DNA from: Coraliomargarita algicola
GTDB taxonomy: Bacteria > Verrucomicrobiota > Verrucomicrobiia > Opitutales > Coraliomargaritaceae
NCBI RefSeq assembly: GCF_033878955.1
Contig: NZ_CP138858.1
Location: forward strand, 3,933,001-3,997,000
DNA length: 64,000 nt
Direction of reading: 5' to 3'
The position numbers and the translations under genes are program-made. Positions 17,463 through 27,142 of this stretch are shown piece after piece; the first letter of the stretch is position 1, and each line of letters begins with the position of its first letter. Under the pieces are notes generated by a model that saw nothing but the letters and a program-made list of their open reading frames with translations, searched no databases and had not been told where the DNA came from.

Positions 17463-18563
17463 ATGAAAATTTTAGTCACAGGAGGTTCTGGTTTTATCGG
17501 ATCCAATTTAGTTCGTCTTCTTATAGAAGAGAAAGGTGAATCGGTCATCAATCTCGACAAGTTGACCTATGCCGGGAATGCTGAGTCGCTGGCCGACCTC
17601 TCAGGCAATCCGAATTACACTTTCGAGCAAGTGGACCTTTGCGATGCCGTAGCCCTCAGCTCAGTTTTTCATAAGCATCAACCTGACTGTGTCATGCACT
17701 TGGCAGCCGAGAGTCACGTTGATCGTTCCATCGACGGCCCGGGCGAATTCATTCAGACCAACATCGTTGGCACCTTTAACCTTCTTCAAGCGAGTCTTGG
17801 ATATTGGAAATCACTACCGTCTCAGGTTCCAGCTCTCAAGTCTCAACCTGCTAAGGAAAGGTTCCGCTTCCTCCACGTCTCGACCGATGAAGTCTACGGC
17901 TCGCTCGCGCCCGATGCGCTCGGTTTTTCTGAAACCACGCCTTACGATCCGCACTCTCCCTATTCCGCGTCAAAGGCCGCGTCCGATCACCTCGCACGTG
18001 CTTGGGGCGACACCTACGGCTTGCCGGTGCTGGTCACTAATTGCTCCAATAATTACGGCCCCTTTCAATTTCCCGAGAAACTAATCCCCGTGGTCATTCT
18101 AAAATGTTTGCGCGGCGAGCCCATTCCCGTGTATGGCAAGGGCGAAAATATTCGCGATTGGCTGTATGTCAAAGACCACGCCGAAGCACTTTATTCAGTC
18201 GTCACTAAAGGTCGAGTCGGAGAGACCTATAACATCGGCGGCAACAATGAACGTCAAAACATCGAGCTGGTTAAAATGATCTGCGGCCTAATGGATGAGC
18301 TGGCTGCTCAACCGGTCACTGGGAAACTGAAAACCGAACAACTTAAGGCTGAAAGCCTCATTACTTTTGTGACTGACCGTCCTGGTCACGATATGCGTTA
18401 CGCTATCGACCCCACTAAAATTCGCGACGAACTCGGATGGGAACCTAAAGAGGATTTTGAATCTGGCTTCCGTAAAACCGTAAAATGGTATCTAGATAAT
18501 AGAGAGTGGACTGATCGTATTCTTAGTGGTGATTATCAACTGGATCGACTCGGTAATTCGTGA
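17463..18563 (+). CDS. rfbB: dTDP-glucose 4,6-dehydratase
   Basis: Converts dTDP-glucose to dTDP-4-keto-6-deoxyglucose, the second step toward dTDP-rhamnose and related 6-deoxy sugars. The 366-residue short-chain dehydrogenase has the NAD motif GGSGFIGS (7-14), the catalytic STDEVYG (140-146) and Y167-x3-K171 in YSASK. Two stretches look inserted: residues about 117-132 (SLPSQVPALKSQPAKE), encoded by heptamers at 17818-17852, and about 281-292 (QPVTGKLKTEQLKAES), where the broken copy at 6720 has other heptamers. Both fall in surface-loop positions, so the enzyme is probably active. rfbA follows after 196 bp; rmlC is not in the window and rmlD is at 52605. Confidence 0.95.
   Translation: MKILVTGGSGFIGSNLVRLLIEEKGESVINLDKLTYAGNAESLADLSGNPNYTFEQVDLCDAVALSSVFHKHQPDCVMHLAAESHVDRSIDGPGEFIQTNIVGTFNLLQASLGYWKSLPSQVPALKSQPAKERFRFLHVSTDEVYGSLAPDALGFSETTPYDPHSPYSASKAASDHLARAWGDTYGLPVLVTNCSNNYGPFQFPEKLIPVVILKCLRGEPIPVYGKGENIRDWLYVKDHAEALYSVVTKGRVGETYNIGGNNERQNIELVKMICGLMDELAAQPVTGKLKTEQLKAESLITFVTDRPGHDMRYAIDPTKIRDELGWEPKEDFESGFRKTVKWYLDNREWTDRILSGDYQLDRLGNS
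17818..17852 (+). repeat. Heptamer repeats inside rfbB
   Basis: Units CGTCTCA, GGTTCCA, GCTCTCA, AGTCTCA, ACCTGCT in 7-bp register, coding part of the loop insert at rfbB residues 119-130. Same family as the intergenic arrays; here it is translated. Confidence 0.6.
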
Positions 18564-18759
18564 CACGGGTATTTAAGATTTGTAGTGTCATAGTGTCCTC
18601 GGTCGAGCTTGTCGAAGCCAAGCAAACTGTGGCTAAAGTAAACAGCTACAGTCTTTTTTAATCATTCAACAACATTACTTGCCGCAATCTCTCATTACCA
18701 CTCGGAGAAGTCTCACTCCGGTTCGACCGGTCATCACTAAAATTGAGGATAAATTTTCT

Positions 18760-19623
18760 ATGAAAGGAATCATACTTGCTGGCGGTGCCGGCTCTCGCCT
18801 CCATCCCATCACGCTTGCTGTATCGAAGCAGCTCATGCCGATCTACGACAAGCCGATGATTTACTACCCGCTCTCTGTCCTCATGTTGGCCGGGATTCGT
18901 GAGATTCTTATTATTACTACGCCCGAAGATCAGGCTGCATTCAAGCGTCTGCTAGGGGATGGTTCCGAGCTTGGTTGTCGTTTTGATTACACGGTCCAAG
19001 AGCAGCCTAATGGACTTGCTCAGGCATTCGTGCTTGGCAAAGAGTTTATCGGCGATGACAAGGTGGCCCTCGTGCTCGGAGATAATATCTTTTATGGGTC
19101 TGGTTTTGGTGAACTGGTTCGCAGCCATACAAATCCTGATGGAGCTGTCATTTTTGCTGCTCCAGGACATGACCCAGAGCGCTACGGAGTCGTCGAATTC
19201 GACGATGAGAAAAACGCAATTTCGATTGAAGAAAAGCCGAGATTGCCCAAGTCGAACTTTGCGGTTCCTGGTCTGTATTTCTACGATAATGATGTCGTTG
19301 AAATTGCTGAAACCATCGAGCCCTCCGCACGCGGCGAATACGAAATTACCACGGTGAACCAAGTTTATCTTGAGCGTAAGAAGCTTAAGGTCGGTGTGTT
19401 CAACCGAGGGATTGCTTGGCTCGACACGGGGACCTTTGCGTCGCTTAACGAGGCCTCAACGTTTGTTCGGGTCATTGAAGAGCGTCAAGATACTAAGATC
19501 GGTTGTATTGAGGAAGTTGCCTATTACTCAAAATTTATTACAAAGGGACAGCTACTGAAATTGGCAGAGAAGTTCGAAAAGTCGGGTTACGGTGACTACC
19601 TTCGACGAGTAGCGAGTCTTTAA
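18760..19623 (+). CDS. rfbA: Glucose-1-phosphate thymidylyltransferase
   Basis: Makes dTDP-glucose from glucose-1-phosphate and dTTP, the first step of dTDP-rhamnose synthesis. 287 residues with the nucleotidyltransferase signature GGAGSRLHPIT (8-18), then SKQLMPIYDKPMIYYPLS, VLGDNIFYG and RGIAWLDTGT. An upstream in-frame start at 18679 exists, but the conserved N-terminus (MKGIILAGGAGSRL) starts at 18760 with GAGGAT at 18745-18750 as ribosome binding site, one of the few clear ones in the window. The 18564-18759 gap holds only a REP-like GGTCGAGCTTGTCGAAGCC (about 18600). Confidence 0.95.
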   Translation: MKGIILAGGAGSRLHPITLAVSKQLMPIYDKPMIYYPLSVLMLAGIREILIITTPEDQAAFKRLLGDGSELGCRFDYTVQEQPNGLAQAFVLGKEFIGDDKVALVLGDNIFYGSGFGELVRSHTNPDGAVIFAAPGHDPERYGVVEFDDEKNAISIEEKPRLPKSNFAVPGLYFYDNDVVEIAETIEPSARGEYEITTVNQVYLERKKLKVGVFNRGIAWLDTGTFASLNEASTFVRVIEERQDTKIGCIEEVAYYSKFITKGQLLKLAEKFEKSGYGDYLRRVASL

Positions 19624-19667
19624 AGACGCGATTTATACGTAAATAAAAATTAAACAATTTTAAAACT

Positions 19668-20663
19668 ATGAATATTCTACTGACTGGCTGTGCTGGCTTT
19701 ATTGGTTCTCATACTCTGGATCGTCTGTTGATTGATGGACACCGTGTTGTGGGGGTGGATAATTTTGACTCATTCTACCCAAGGTCTCTTAAGGAGGCGA
19801 ACATTGCTAAGCACGTTGAAGATCCAAATTTTGAGTTAGTTGAGGCTGATTTGGCCGAATTAGATACGTATGCGAAAATCAAATGTGTTGCTAACGCTCT
19901 AGTTGGGGGGGCGGGCGGCGTATCTAGTTTTGATGCAATCATACACCTTGCCGCTAAGGCTGGTGTACGACCTTCAATAGAAGACCCTGTCGGCTATTTG
20001 CGGGCAAATGTTATTGCAACCCAGAATCTGCTCGAATTCGCAAGGACTGAAAACATAAAACAATTTGTTTTCGCTTCATCTTCCTCCGTTTATGGCGTCA
20101 ATCCTCGTGTACCTTGGACTGAAGCGGATGCTGTCCTCAAGCCGATCAGTCCTTATGCGAGTACGAAAGTTAGCTGCGAATTGTTAGGCCATGTCTATAG
20201 TCACCTATATGGGATTCGTGTTCTTGGTTTACGCTTTTTTACAGTTTTTGGGCCACGTCAGAGGCCTGATCTAGCGATTAACAAATTCGTTCGTATGATT
20301 GATGCAGGAGAAGCTATTCCTGTTTTTGGAGATGGCTCTACTCGAAGAGATTACACTTTTATCAGTGATATAATATCCGGAATTATTGGTGCTCTCAACT
20401 ATAACAAGACTGGCTACGAGTTAGTGAATTTGGGTAATGACCAAACTATCACTTTAAGTGAAATGATTGCCACAATTGAGGAGGTAGTCGGGAAAAATGC
20501 GATCATTGATCGCAAACCACAGCAACCTGGTGATGTGCCACAGACCTGGGCTGATGTTTCTAAAGCGCAAGAGCTCTTTGGCTATGTTCCAAAGACATCA
20601 TTTAGTGACGGTACTAAACGATTCTATGATTGGTGGAAGCAATGTCCTAGTTTACCTGTATAG
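19668..20663 (+). CDS. NAD-dependent sugar epimerase, UDP-glucuronate 4-epimerase-like
   Basis: Extended short-chain dehydrogenase of 331 residues: GCAGFIGSHTLDRLLIDGH (NAD binding), VDNFDSFYP, HLAAKAGVRPSIEDP, the catalytic S-S-S-V-Y-G and SPYASTK (Y-x3-K), then RFFTVFGPRQRPDLAI and GDGSTRRDYTFISDI. The AGVRPSIEDP and GPRQRPDLAI segments are typical of UDP-glucuronate 4-epimerases, which make UDP-galacturonate; UDP-glucose 4-epimerase activity is the alternative. With ugd at 45121 it would supply acidic sugars. From here to about 44 kb the sequence is visibly more AT-rich than the PDH or 50-57 kb regions. Confidence 0.85.
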   Translation: MNILLTGCAGFIGSHTLDRLLIDGHRVVGVDNFDSFYPRSLKEANIAKHVEDPNFELVEADLAELDTYAKIKCVANALVGGAGGVSSFDAIIHLAAKAGVRPSIEDPVGYLRANVIATQNLLEFARTENIKQFVFASSSSVYGVNPRVPWTEADAVLKPISPYASTKVSCELLGHVYSHLYGIRVLGLRFFTVFGPRQRPDLAINKFVRMIDAGEAIPVFGDGSTRRDYTFISDIISGIIGALNYNKTGYELVNLGNDQTITLSEMIATIEEVVGKNAIIDRKPQQPGDVPQTWADVSKAQELFGYVPKTSFSDGTKRFYDWWKQCPSLPV

Positions 20664-20706
20664 ACTGTAATTTGAAACGCTAAAGTGCCTCATCCTTGAG
20701 CTAAAA

Positions 20707-22479
20707 ATGGCTACAATAAACACAAACGAAAAGTCTAGTTTGCTCCAGACGATCAAGAAATTATCGGCATTGATAGGTCGAGAATCTAGGCGAACATTTT
20801 TGATGCTGATACCTGCGATTCTGTTTAGCTCTGCATTAGAGATGGTGGGCTTAGGGATATTGCCATTGTTTATTGGATCGATAATTAGTCCAGAGATGCT
20901 TGGCGAAGTTCCACTCGTTGGTTCTACTATAGCCTCAGCAGTCGAAGGAATGTCAACTAACACATTGGTTATTTGGGGCGGCGGTTTAATTGTTGTTTTC
21001 TTCACTTTCAAAGCGGGCTATACAATTACATTGCAGCATTTTCAATTACGCTTTTGTAAACAGTGTCATTTTGACATAGGAGCGAGACTTTTTAAATCTT
21101 ATCTAAATATTCCTTTAGACTATTTGCTACAGCTTAACTCGTCTCAACTCATACGTAATCTTAATGTAGACGTGGGCTTGATTTCAAATGAGGTGATTCT
21201 CTCTCTGACTAGACTAATCACCGCTGGAGTTACAGTAGCGTTCATTCTTTTCAGTCTGATCGTGATCGAACCTGCCGCATCAGTCGCGCTTCTATCGTTT
21301 TTAGGAGTGTTTGGTATTTTTTATATTAAGGGATTCGGTGGACGTACGCTTCATTTAGGGCAAGTTTTGGTTGATTCTCGAAAAAGAATGGTGGAAAGTA
21401 TTCAAGAATCCATTCGATCCGCTAAAGAAACCCGTGTCTCTGGTCTTCAGCAACTGCATGCTGAAGTTTTTGGAGATGCATTGCGGACAACCATTCGTTG
21501 CCAGCGGATACAGCAATGGATTAACGCCATTAATACGCCGTTGTTAGAGTTAATGGCCGTATACGGTGCAATGGGTATTTTAGTTTTTTTACTTTGGTGG
21601 AGTGATGGAGATCTTACTGCAGCAATTCCGTTTCTTTCTTTTTTGGCTCTTAGCTTAGTAAGAATTAGATCCTACACTGGGGTTGTGCTTCAGTCTTGGA
21701 ATATGCTTAATTTTCGTCAGTCTTCAGTGGATCACATTTATACTGAAATATTGTCTGCAGAGCGCAGTATGAAAACGGAAGATGGCAGAACTGAGGATTT
21801 TGTTTTTGAAGAAGGGATTCATTTAGAACGAGTTACTTACACCCACCCTCAGGCAAAGGTGCCTTCTGTAGTCGAAGCAAATTACTTTATACCGAAAGGT
21901 TCATGTGTCGCGTTTGTGGGCCCGACGGGTTCAGGTAAAACAACAATGGTTGACCTAATACTTGGATTAAGAAGACCAGAAGTAGGGGCTATTCGGTTTG
22001 ATGATCAGGATCTTGCACAGATGAAACCGTTTCAAGGCAAAGTTGGTTATGTGCCTCAAGAGATCATGTTATTTGATACGTCTGTCCGTAATAATGTTGC
22101 ACTGGGGTGCGAGCAGAGTCCTGAAATAGATCAACGGGTATGGGAAGCATTACAGGTAGCAGATGCGGCCGATTTTGTCCGCGCTAAGCCAGATGGATTG
22201 GACACTTTCGTTGGTGAGAATGGCGCGTTGCTTTCTGGAGGACAAAGGCAACGTATTGGTATTGCTCGGGCCGTCTTTACAAATCCAGAAATATTAGTTC
22301 TCGATGAGGGCACCTCAGCCTTAGATAGAAATACTGAAGTAAAAATACTCACTAACATATCAAGTTTGAGAAGCTCAATGACAACCCTCATGATTTCTCA
22401 TCATTTGGATTCTCTGGTCGGTGTTGATTTAGTTGTTTCGATGGACGCAGGGCGTGCTAACCTATCGAAACATGTTTAG
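20707..22479 (+). CDS. ABC exporter, PglK/MsbA-like half-transporter
   Basis: 590-residue fused membrane/ATPase half-transporter. Residues about 25-330 hold six membrane segments (LMLIPAILFSSALEMVGLGI first). The nucleotide-binding domain has Walker A GPTGSGKTT, Q-loop YVPQE, signature LSGGQRQRIGIARA, Walker B ILVLDEGTSALD and the H-loop ISHHLDSL. Relatives (PglK, MsbA) flip lipid-linked oligosaccharides or lipid A across the inner membrane, so it may move the lipid-linked repeat unit alongside or instead of the Wzx-like protein at 13564. Confidence 0.88.
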   Translation: MATINTNEKSSLLQTIKKLSALIGRESRRTFLMLIPAILFSSALEMVGLGILPLFIGSIISPEMLGEVPLVGSTIASAVEGMSTNTLVIWGGGLIVVFFTFKAGYTITLQHFQLRFCKQCHFDIGARLFKSYLNIPLDYLLQLNSSQLIRNLNVDVGLISNEVILSLTRLITAGVTVAFILFSLIVIEPAASVALLSFLGVFGIFYIKGFGGRTLHLGQVLVDSRKRMVESIQESIRSAKETRVSGLQQLHAEVFGDALRTTIRCQRIQQWINAINTPLLELMAVYGAMGILVFLLWWSDGDLTAAIPFLSFLALSLVRIRSYTGVVLQSWNMLNFRQSSVDHIYTEILSAERSMKTEDGRTEDFVFEEGIHLERVTYTHPQAKVPSVVEANYFIPKGSCVAFVGPTGSGKTTMVDLILGLRRPEVGAIRFDDQDLAQMKPFQGKVGYVPQEIMLFDTSVRNNVALGCEQSPEIDQRVWEALQVADAADFVRAKPDGLDTFVGENGALLSGGQRQRIGIARAVFTNPEILVLDEGTSALDRNTEVKILTNISSLRSSMTTLMISHHLDSLVGVDLVVSMDAGRANLSKHV

Positions 22480-22572
22480 AATGAGTTAAAACGAGATTTG
22501 ATTCTTTTAGCTTTTTTCTAGGAGGTTGATATATCTCAATAATATCCCAATATAAAATATAGTTATTAAATA

Positions 22573-23559
22573 GTGAAGAACTCAAAAAACACTATCGGTT
22601 TTGCTACTGGTTCTGGCCGTTGTGGTACTAATTTTTTGGCTAAACTGTATGACCAGCCTAATTTGGTTAAAGCAAGCCATGAACGCTCGCCGCTCAATGA
22701 CACTTTTCACCGATATTGTAAGTGGTATGGAGTTGATGTCGATCCGGCGGGGTTCATCGCTCATCGTCAACGTTTCATCGATAATGATTTGTCAACTAAC
22801 GATTTTTCGTTTGAGGCCAGCCCATTTTTGGCCCTTTCACTTGTTGAACTTGTAGATGCATTTGACTGTCGTATAGTTGTATTGGTTCGTCATCCCTCAA
22901 AAGTAGTCAGTAGCTATTTGTCTAAGGACTGGTATTCTGAACGAGAAATTAGGACAAACAGCGACCTTCCTCCTTCATTTCAAAAAAGCCGATATTTTCA
23001 TCACTTTCTTGGACGTATTAGTCCTGTAGGTAGCGAATTTATAGAGTGGAATGACCTTACGAGAGTAGGTAAATTAGCTTGGTACTGGAAAATGATTAAT
23101 ATTCGCCTACTGGAACAGATCGAAATCCTCGGTGATCGAGTTTCTCTCGTACGTCTCGAAGACTTCGATTTCGACCGTGCATGCGAGACACATCGCTTTT
23201 TGGGGCTTCCGGGGGAGCTAGATCAAGCACACTTCAATAGTGTCAATGCTGCAAAACCAAATTCTTTACCTCAAAGTCACCCTGTGGAGGCTTGGACTGA
23301 CAGAGAGTGGAGTGAGTTTTCGAAGTATGTTACGCCGTTGGCTGGACGCTTGAATTATATCCTTGATAGACCCAAAGCCAGGCAGTCAACTGAAACGCTT
23401 AGTAGAGAAAAAACACATAAGGTAAGTGCGCAAAATGAGGTGGTGAATCTAGCTAGCTGGAGGAGCCGTATTCGGGCAGGAATTTCGGTTGCATTGAAGG
23501 GGAATCACTCACCTTACCTTAAGAAGCCAGATGATTTGGACCTGCTCCGGAGAATTTGA
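22573..23559 (+). CDS. Sulfotransferase-family protein
   Basis: 328 residues starting at GTG. The N-terminal P-loop-like 5'-phosphosulfate motif GFATGSGRCGTNFLAKLYDQ, and later RIVVLVRHPSKVVSSYL (3'-phosphate-binding RxxxxxxxS pattern), fit PAPS-dependent sulfotransferases. It probably adds sulfate to a sugar of the polymer, as in marine sulfated exopolysaccharides (inference). The last 60 residues are charged and not conserved. It lies between the ABC exporter (93 bp upstream) and glycosyltransferase genes. No PAPS-synthesis gene is in the window. Confidence 0.75.
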   Translation: MKNSKNTIGFATGSGRCGTNFLAKLYDQPNLVKASHERSPLNDTFHRYCKWYGVDVDPAGFIAHRQRFIDNDLSTNDFSFEASPFLALSLVELVDAFDCRIVVLVRHPSKVVSSYLSKDWYSEREIRTNSDLPPSFQKSRYFHHFLGRISPVGSEFIEWNDLTRVGKLAWYWKMINIRLLEQIEILGDRVSLVRLEDFDFDRACETHRFLGLPGELDQAHFNSVNAAKPNSLPQSHPVEAWTDREWSEFSKYVTPLAGRLNYILDRPKARQSTETLSREKTHKVSAQNEVVNLASWRSRIRAGISVALKGNHSPYLKKPDDLDLLRRI

Positions 23560-23603
23560 CCTGATTGTCGTTTAATCCTTGTTTATGATCTTTACCAAAA
23601 TGT

Positions 23604-24652
23604 ATGTCTAAAGCACATGTTCGATTCCTCGTTCCATTGGAACACTGGCCAAGCGATGTCGATCCCAGGAACCCTATTTATTCATGGTCTGGAAATCGCT
23701 TTGGTAAATTCAATTGGATCGTTCAGACTTTTCAACGTTTAAGTCATGCTGGTTATCCTTGTGAGATAACTCATGATCTAACTGAAGAGGGCATAGTTAT
23801 TGCGCATAGAGATGTAATCCCTGTGAACTACTGCCCCGGACCGAATCAACTACTTGTCTGCGTGGTTGCGGATAGACCTCGGCTCCCGTATCCACAATTT
23901 AGCATTTTGCAAAATCCTGAACAGGCCCATCATTGGTCTAAAACGATGGTTTGTTCGGTAGATCGCCGTATTTTAGGCAGTGAATCTCATTCTTATATGC
24001 GATATTGGCCTCAACCAGATTTGATTCATCGTGATATCTCTAGGGGAGACCTATTCAACCACGTCGCGTTTTTCGGTCTTGGTAGGAACCTTCACCCAGG
24101 TCTTGTTGCCCCATCCTTTTTTAATGCGGTTCATTCATTAGGTATGAAATGGTCTGTTGTTGAGGAAAAAAATATTGGAATGATTATTCTAATGTAGATG
24201 CAGTTGTGGCTGTTCGTCCGCCAGATGATCCATTTCTAATTGCTAAACCAGCATCTAAACTCGCCAATTCTTGGATTGCTGGTGTTCTTCCAATATTAGG
24301 GAATGAGCCAGCTTTTCGAAGCGAAGGTAATATTGGAGTAAACTATCTGGAGGCAGTGGCCCCAGAAGAAGTAATAGTTGAGCTTAAAAAGCTTAAAGGA
24401 GATCAGGCATTACGAAATCAAATACTAAATGAAGGTAGGAAAAAAGCGCCTGAGTTTCAGGCTAATTCGGTTGTTCAAAACTGGATTAGCTTGATCGAAG
24501 ATAAGCTTATACCTCTTCATAGAAACTGGGTGAGTTTTCCGGGGGCTCGACAACGCTTGTTTCTCAAGCATCGCAAGTCATTTTGGCAAGGCCGAGCAAT
24601 TAAACAAAAGTTGTCTGTGAAGATCGGTCGTAAGTTTGATCATTTTCGTTAG
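23604..24652 (+). CDS. Glycosyltransferase-like protein, frameshifted
   Basis: Two adjacent frames form one gene: 23604-24172 (start MSKAHVRFLVPLEHWPSDVD) and the part ending 24652 (SNVDAVVAVRPPDDPFLIAK, then PASKLANSWIAGVLPILGNE). The break is at a run of seven A (24166-24172). One more A gives a single 349-residue frame reading VVEEKKYWNDYSNVDAVVAV. The second half, with its donor-site-like PASKLANSW and a final E-rich helix region, resembles GT-B proteins, but I do not recognise the exact family. The gene is tightly followed by a GT2 gene (one base between stop and start). Confidence 0.65.
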
Positions 24653-24653
24653 T

Positions 24654-25736
24654 ATGAATTGCTCTAAACCAATTATAAAAGCGATGACAGTCAGTATCAT
24701 CGTACCTTGCTACAATGTAGCATCTTATTTGGATCGTTTTTTCGAGTCTATTATTGGGCAAACTCATAGGCAGCTTGAAATAATTATTGTTAACGATGGG
24801 TCGACCGATGAAACACTTGCAGGCTTGAGGCGTTATGTCCCCAAATTGGAGGAATGTGGTTTTTCCGTTAATTTGATCGACCAACAGAATCGAGGTCTCG
24901 CAGGAGCAGTTGATACGGGCCTTAAATATGTTAGCGGCGAGTTTCTAACTTGGCCAGATCCGGACGACTGGCTCACGCCCGATTCGATCGAGCGTAGGGT
25001 AGAGCTAATGCGCGAGTTTCCTGATGCAGGTCTTTTACGAACAGCTTCTAAGTTGTTTATCCAGAAATATGACAAGTTGGAGGGGCATATAGGATTGATC
25101 GACGGCCCGCCGCGAATCGTGGATAATATCTTTGGCCGTCATTTTCTTGGTAGAACACATTACCATCCGGTATGTCATTTTGTCAGGACAGAGGCGTTTT
25201 TGGCCACGACGGGGCGTTCCATTCATGTTGCTCCGGGAGGCAACTCGCAGAATTTGCAGATGTTGCTTCCGCTTTCGGAACGTTATCCAACAATTGAGGC
25301 GGGTGATATATGCGCCTTTTACACGGTGCGTGATGACTCGCGTTCACGGCGTGACGTTACGGCGTTACCCAAAATAAAGCGAACTCATATGTTATTGGAT
25401 AATTTACTTCAGACGATACCTAAGTTATGTGGAAATCATGACCAGTATGGCCGCGTTGCTGAGCAAGCATGGTTGAGGAATCGCGTTTTAATGTTAGCCT
25501 TTGAAGGGAATTGCCCCGAAGAGGGGATTCAGGTTTTGGATCGTTGTGGTTTCGGCTCTTTGAGAGCTAGATTGGTCCGCGTGCTTCTGCGTTTGAAGGC
25601 GAAGCTTTTTCCTCATAATAATCAAATAACACTTGAAGGGCAGAAGGCGCCTCTTTCTTCCCGTGCCTTTTTGAAGTTGGTCTGGTTTAATCCTGATTCC
25701 GTGTCCTTGCCACTTAAAGCTGATGATAAAAACTAA
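24654..25736 (+). CDS. GT2-family glycosyltransferase
   Basis: 360-residue GT-A glycosyltransferase: MTVSIIVPCYNVASYLDRFF, LEIIIVNDGSTDETLAGL, the metal site WPDPDDWLTPDSI (DPDD) and a later acceptor region. ATG 24654 directly follows the previous stop; ATG 24684, just before TVSII, is an equally good start, while TTG 24636 would overlap the upstream gene. The 3' end overlaps the next gene by 14 bp, implying coupling with the pyruvylation pair downstream. Confidence 0.88.
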   Translation: MNCSKPIIKAMTVSIIVPCYNVASYLDRFFESIIGQTHRQLEIIIVNDGSTDETLAGLRRYVPKLEECGFSVNLIDQQNRGLAGAVDTGLKYVSGEFLTWPDPDDWLTPDSIERRVELMREFPDAGLLRTASKLFIQKYDKLEGHIGLIDGPPRIVDNIFGRHFLGRTHYHPVCHFVRTEAFLATTGRSIHVAPGGNSQNLQMLLPLSERYPTIEAGDICAFYTVRDDSRSRRDVTALPKIKRTHMLLDNLLQTIPKLCGNHDQYGRVAEQAWLRNRVLMLAFEGNCPEEGIQVLDRCGFGSLRARLVRVLLRLKAKLFPHNNQITLEGQKAPLSSRAFLKLVWFNPDSVSLPLKADDKN

Positions 25737-27135
25737 TCCTATTGATCGCTTGACCGCTGTCATTGATGGAGGCTACTGCGTAGGTTGTGGTGCCTGCGCT
25801 GGAGTCGATCAAAACGTATCTATCGCTTTAAACAAGGATGGTATGTTTCAAGCTAAGCCTAGTTCTAGTTGCTCCGCAACAAGCTCTGCTGCGAACGTGT
25901 GCCCCTTCGCCGATGACGTCCCTAACGAAGACTCTTTGGGAAAAGAGCTTTATGGAGATTTCGCCCAGCACAGCCCGATGGCGGGTTATTATCTTTCGAC
26001 CTTTGCTGGTTGGGTGACGGAAGATGATTATCGAGCGCGTGGTTCTTCAGGCGGGATGGGGGCGTGGATTCTTTCGGAGCTTTTACGACGAGATATGGTA
26101 GACTACGTCGTCCATGTCGTAGCGAATCGTGAAGCCAAAGGCGGTGATCAGCTGTTTCACTTCGGTGTTTCCGATAGCCCCGAATCGGTGCGTAGCCATC
26201 CGAAGAGTCGCTACTATCCGGTAGAGATGTCGCAAGTTATCCAACGTATTCTACAGCAGCCTGGGCGATATGCTGTGGTAGGTATTCCTTGTTTCCTCAA
26301 GGCGATTCGTTTAGCGGCCAAGTCAGAACCCGTAATCGCGGAGCGTGTCAAATACACGGTCGGTTTGGTTTGTGGTCACCTCAAGAGTAGCGGCTTCGCG
26401 CAGTTGTTGGCTTGGCAGTGCGGTGTGACTCCTTCCGAGTTAAGCGGTATTGATTTTCGTCGAAAAATTCCCGGCCAAAAAGCTAGCCTTTACGGAATTA
26501 CTGTAAAAGGAGAGACTACAAATGGACCCATCGAAAAAGAAGCTGCAGTTCGTGATCTATATGGCTGGGATTGGGGGCAGGGCTTCTTTAAATACAAGGC
26601 ATGCGATTACTGTGACGATGTTTTAGCCGAACTTGCTGATATCACGGTCGGCGATGCGTGGTTGCCGGAATACGAACAGCAAGATCAAGGCACAAACGTG
26701 ATTGTAGTGCGGCACCCCGAAGTTCTTGAGATATGTCGGGAGGCGGCTGCAGCAGGTCGAATTCATTTGGATGATTTACCTTTAGAGCGGACTATACTTT
26801 CACAGGCAGGTGGTTTCCGTCACCGGCGTGAGGGGCTCTCTTATCGACTTTGGAAAGATGAACAGGAGGGGCGTTGGCATCCGCCAAAGCGCGTTGCTGC
26901 TAAGGCAGACCATCTCGACACAAAGCGTAAGGCGCTCGATGATGCTCGTGTTGACCTTTACCAGTCAAGTCATCGTGCATTTCGACAGGCTAAGGAGCAG
27001 GGACAATTGGATGTTTTTATGGAGGAGATGCAGCCAAAGACGGCTGCTTACAAGCGTCGGTTCTACCGGAAACCTCTTTTCCTGCGGATTAAGATACGTA
27101 TCCGTTCTATATTAAACCGAGTATTAAAAAAGTAA
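25723..27135 (+). CDS. Coenzyme F420 hydrogenase/dehydrogenase beta-subunit-like iron-sulfur protein
   Basis: 470 residues. The N-terminus carries a ferredoxin-like cysteine cluster (CVGCGACAG, then C near ANVCPF). The FrhB-like core follows, with ARGSSGGMGAWILSELL and VGIPCFLKAIRLAAK, and CDYCDDVLAELADITVGDAW supplies further cysteines. In F420 enzymes this domain binds FAD and an Fe-S cluster. Members lying next to polysaccharide pyruvyl transferase genes, as here (7 bp before 27143), are common but their reaction is not settled; a redox or pyruvyl-group-related role is inferred. A 14-bp overlap with the GT2 gene upstream places it in the same operon. Confidence 0.85.
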   Translation: MIKTNPIDRLTAVIDGGYCVGCGACAGVDQNVSIALNKDGMFQAKPSSSCSATSSAANVCPFADDVPNEDSLGKELYGDFAQHSPMAGYYLSTFAGWVTEDDYRARGSSGGMGAWILSELLRRDMVDYVVHVVANREAKGGDQLFHFGVSDSPESVRSHPKSRYYPVEMSQVIQRILQQPGRYAVVGIPCFLKAIRLAAKSEPVIAERVKYTVGLVCGHLKSSGFAQLLAWQCGVTPSELSGIDFRRKIPGQKASLYGITVKGETTNGPIEKEAAVRDLYGWDWGQGFFKYKACDYCDDVLAELADITVGDAWLPEYEQQDQGTNVIVVRHPEVLEICREAAAAGRIHLDDLPLERTILSQAGGFRHRREGLSYRLWKDEQEGRWHPPKRVAAKADHLDTKRKALDDARVDLYQSSHRAFRQAKEQGQLDVFMEEMQPKTAAYKRRFYRKPLFLRIKIRIRSILNRVLKK

Positions 27136-27142
27136 GTATTAT

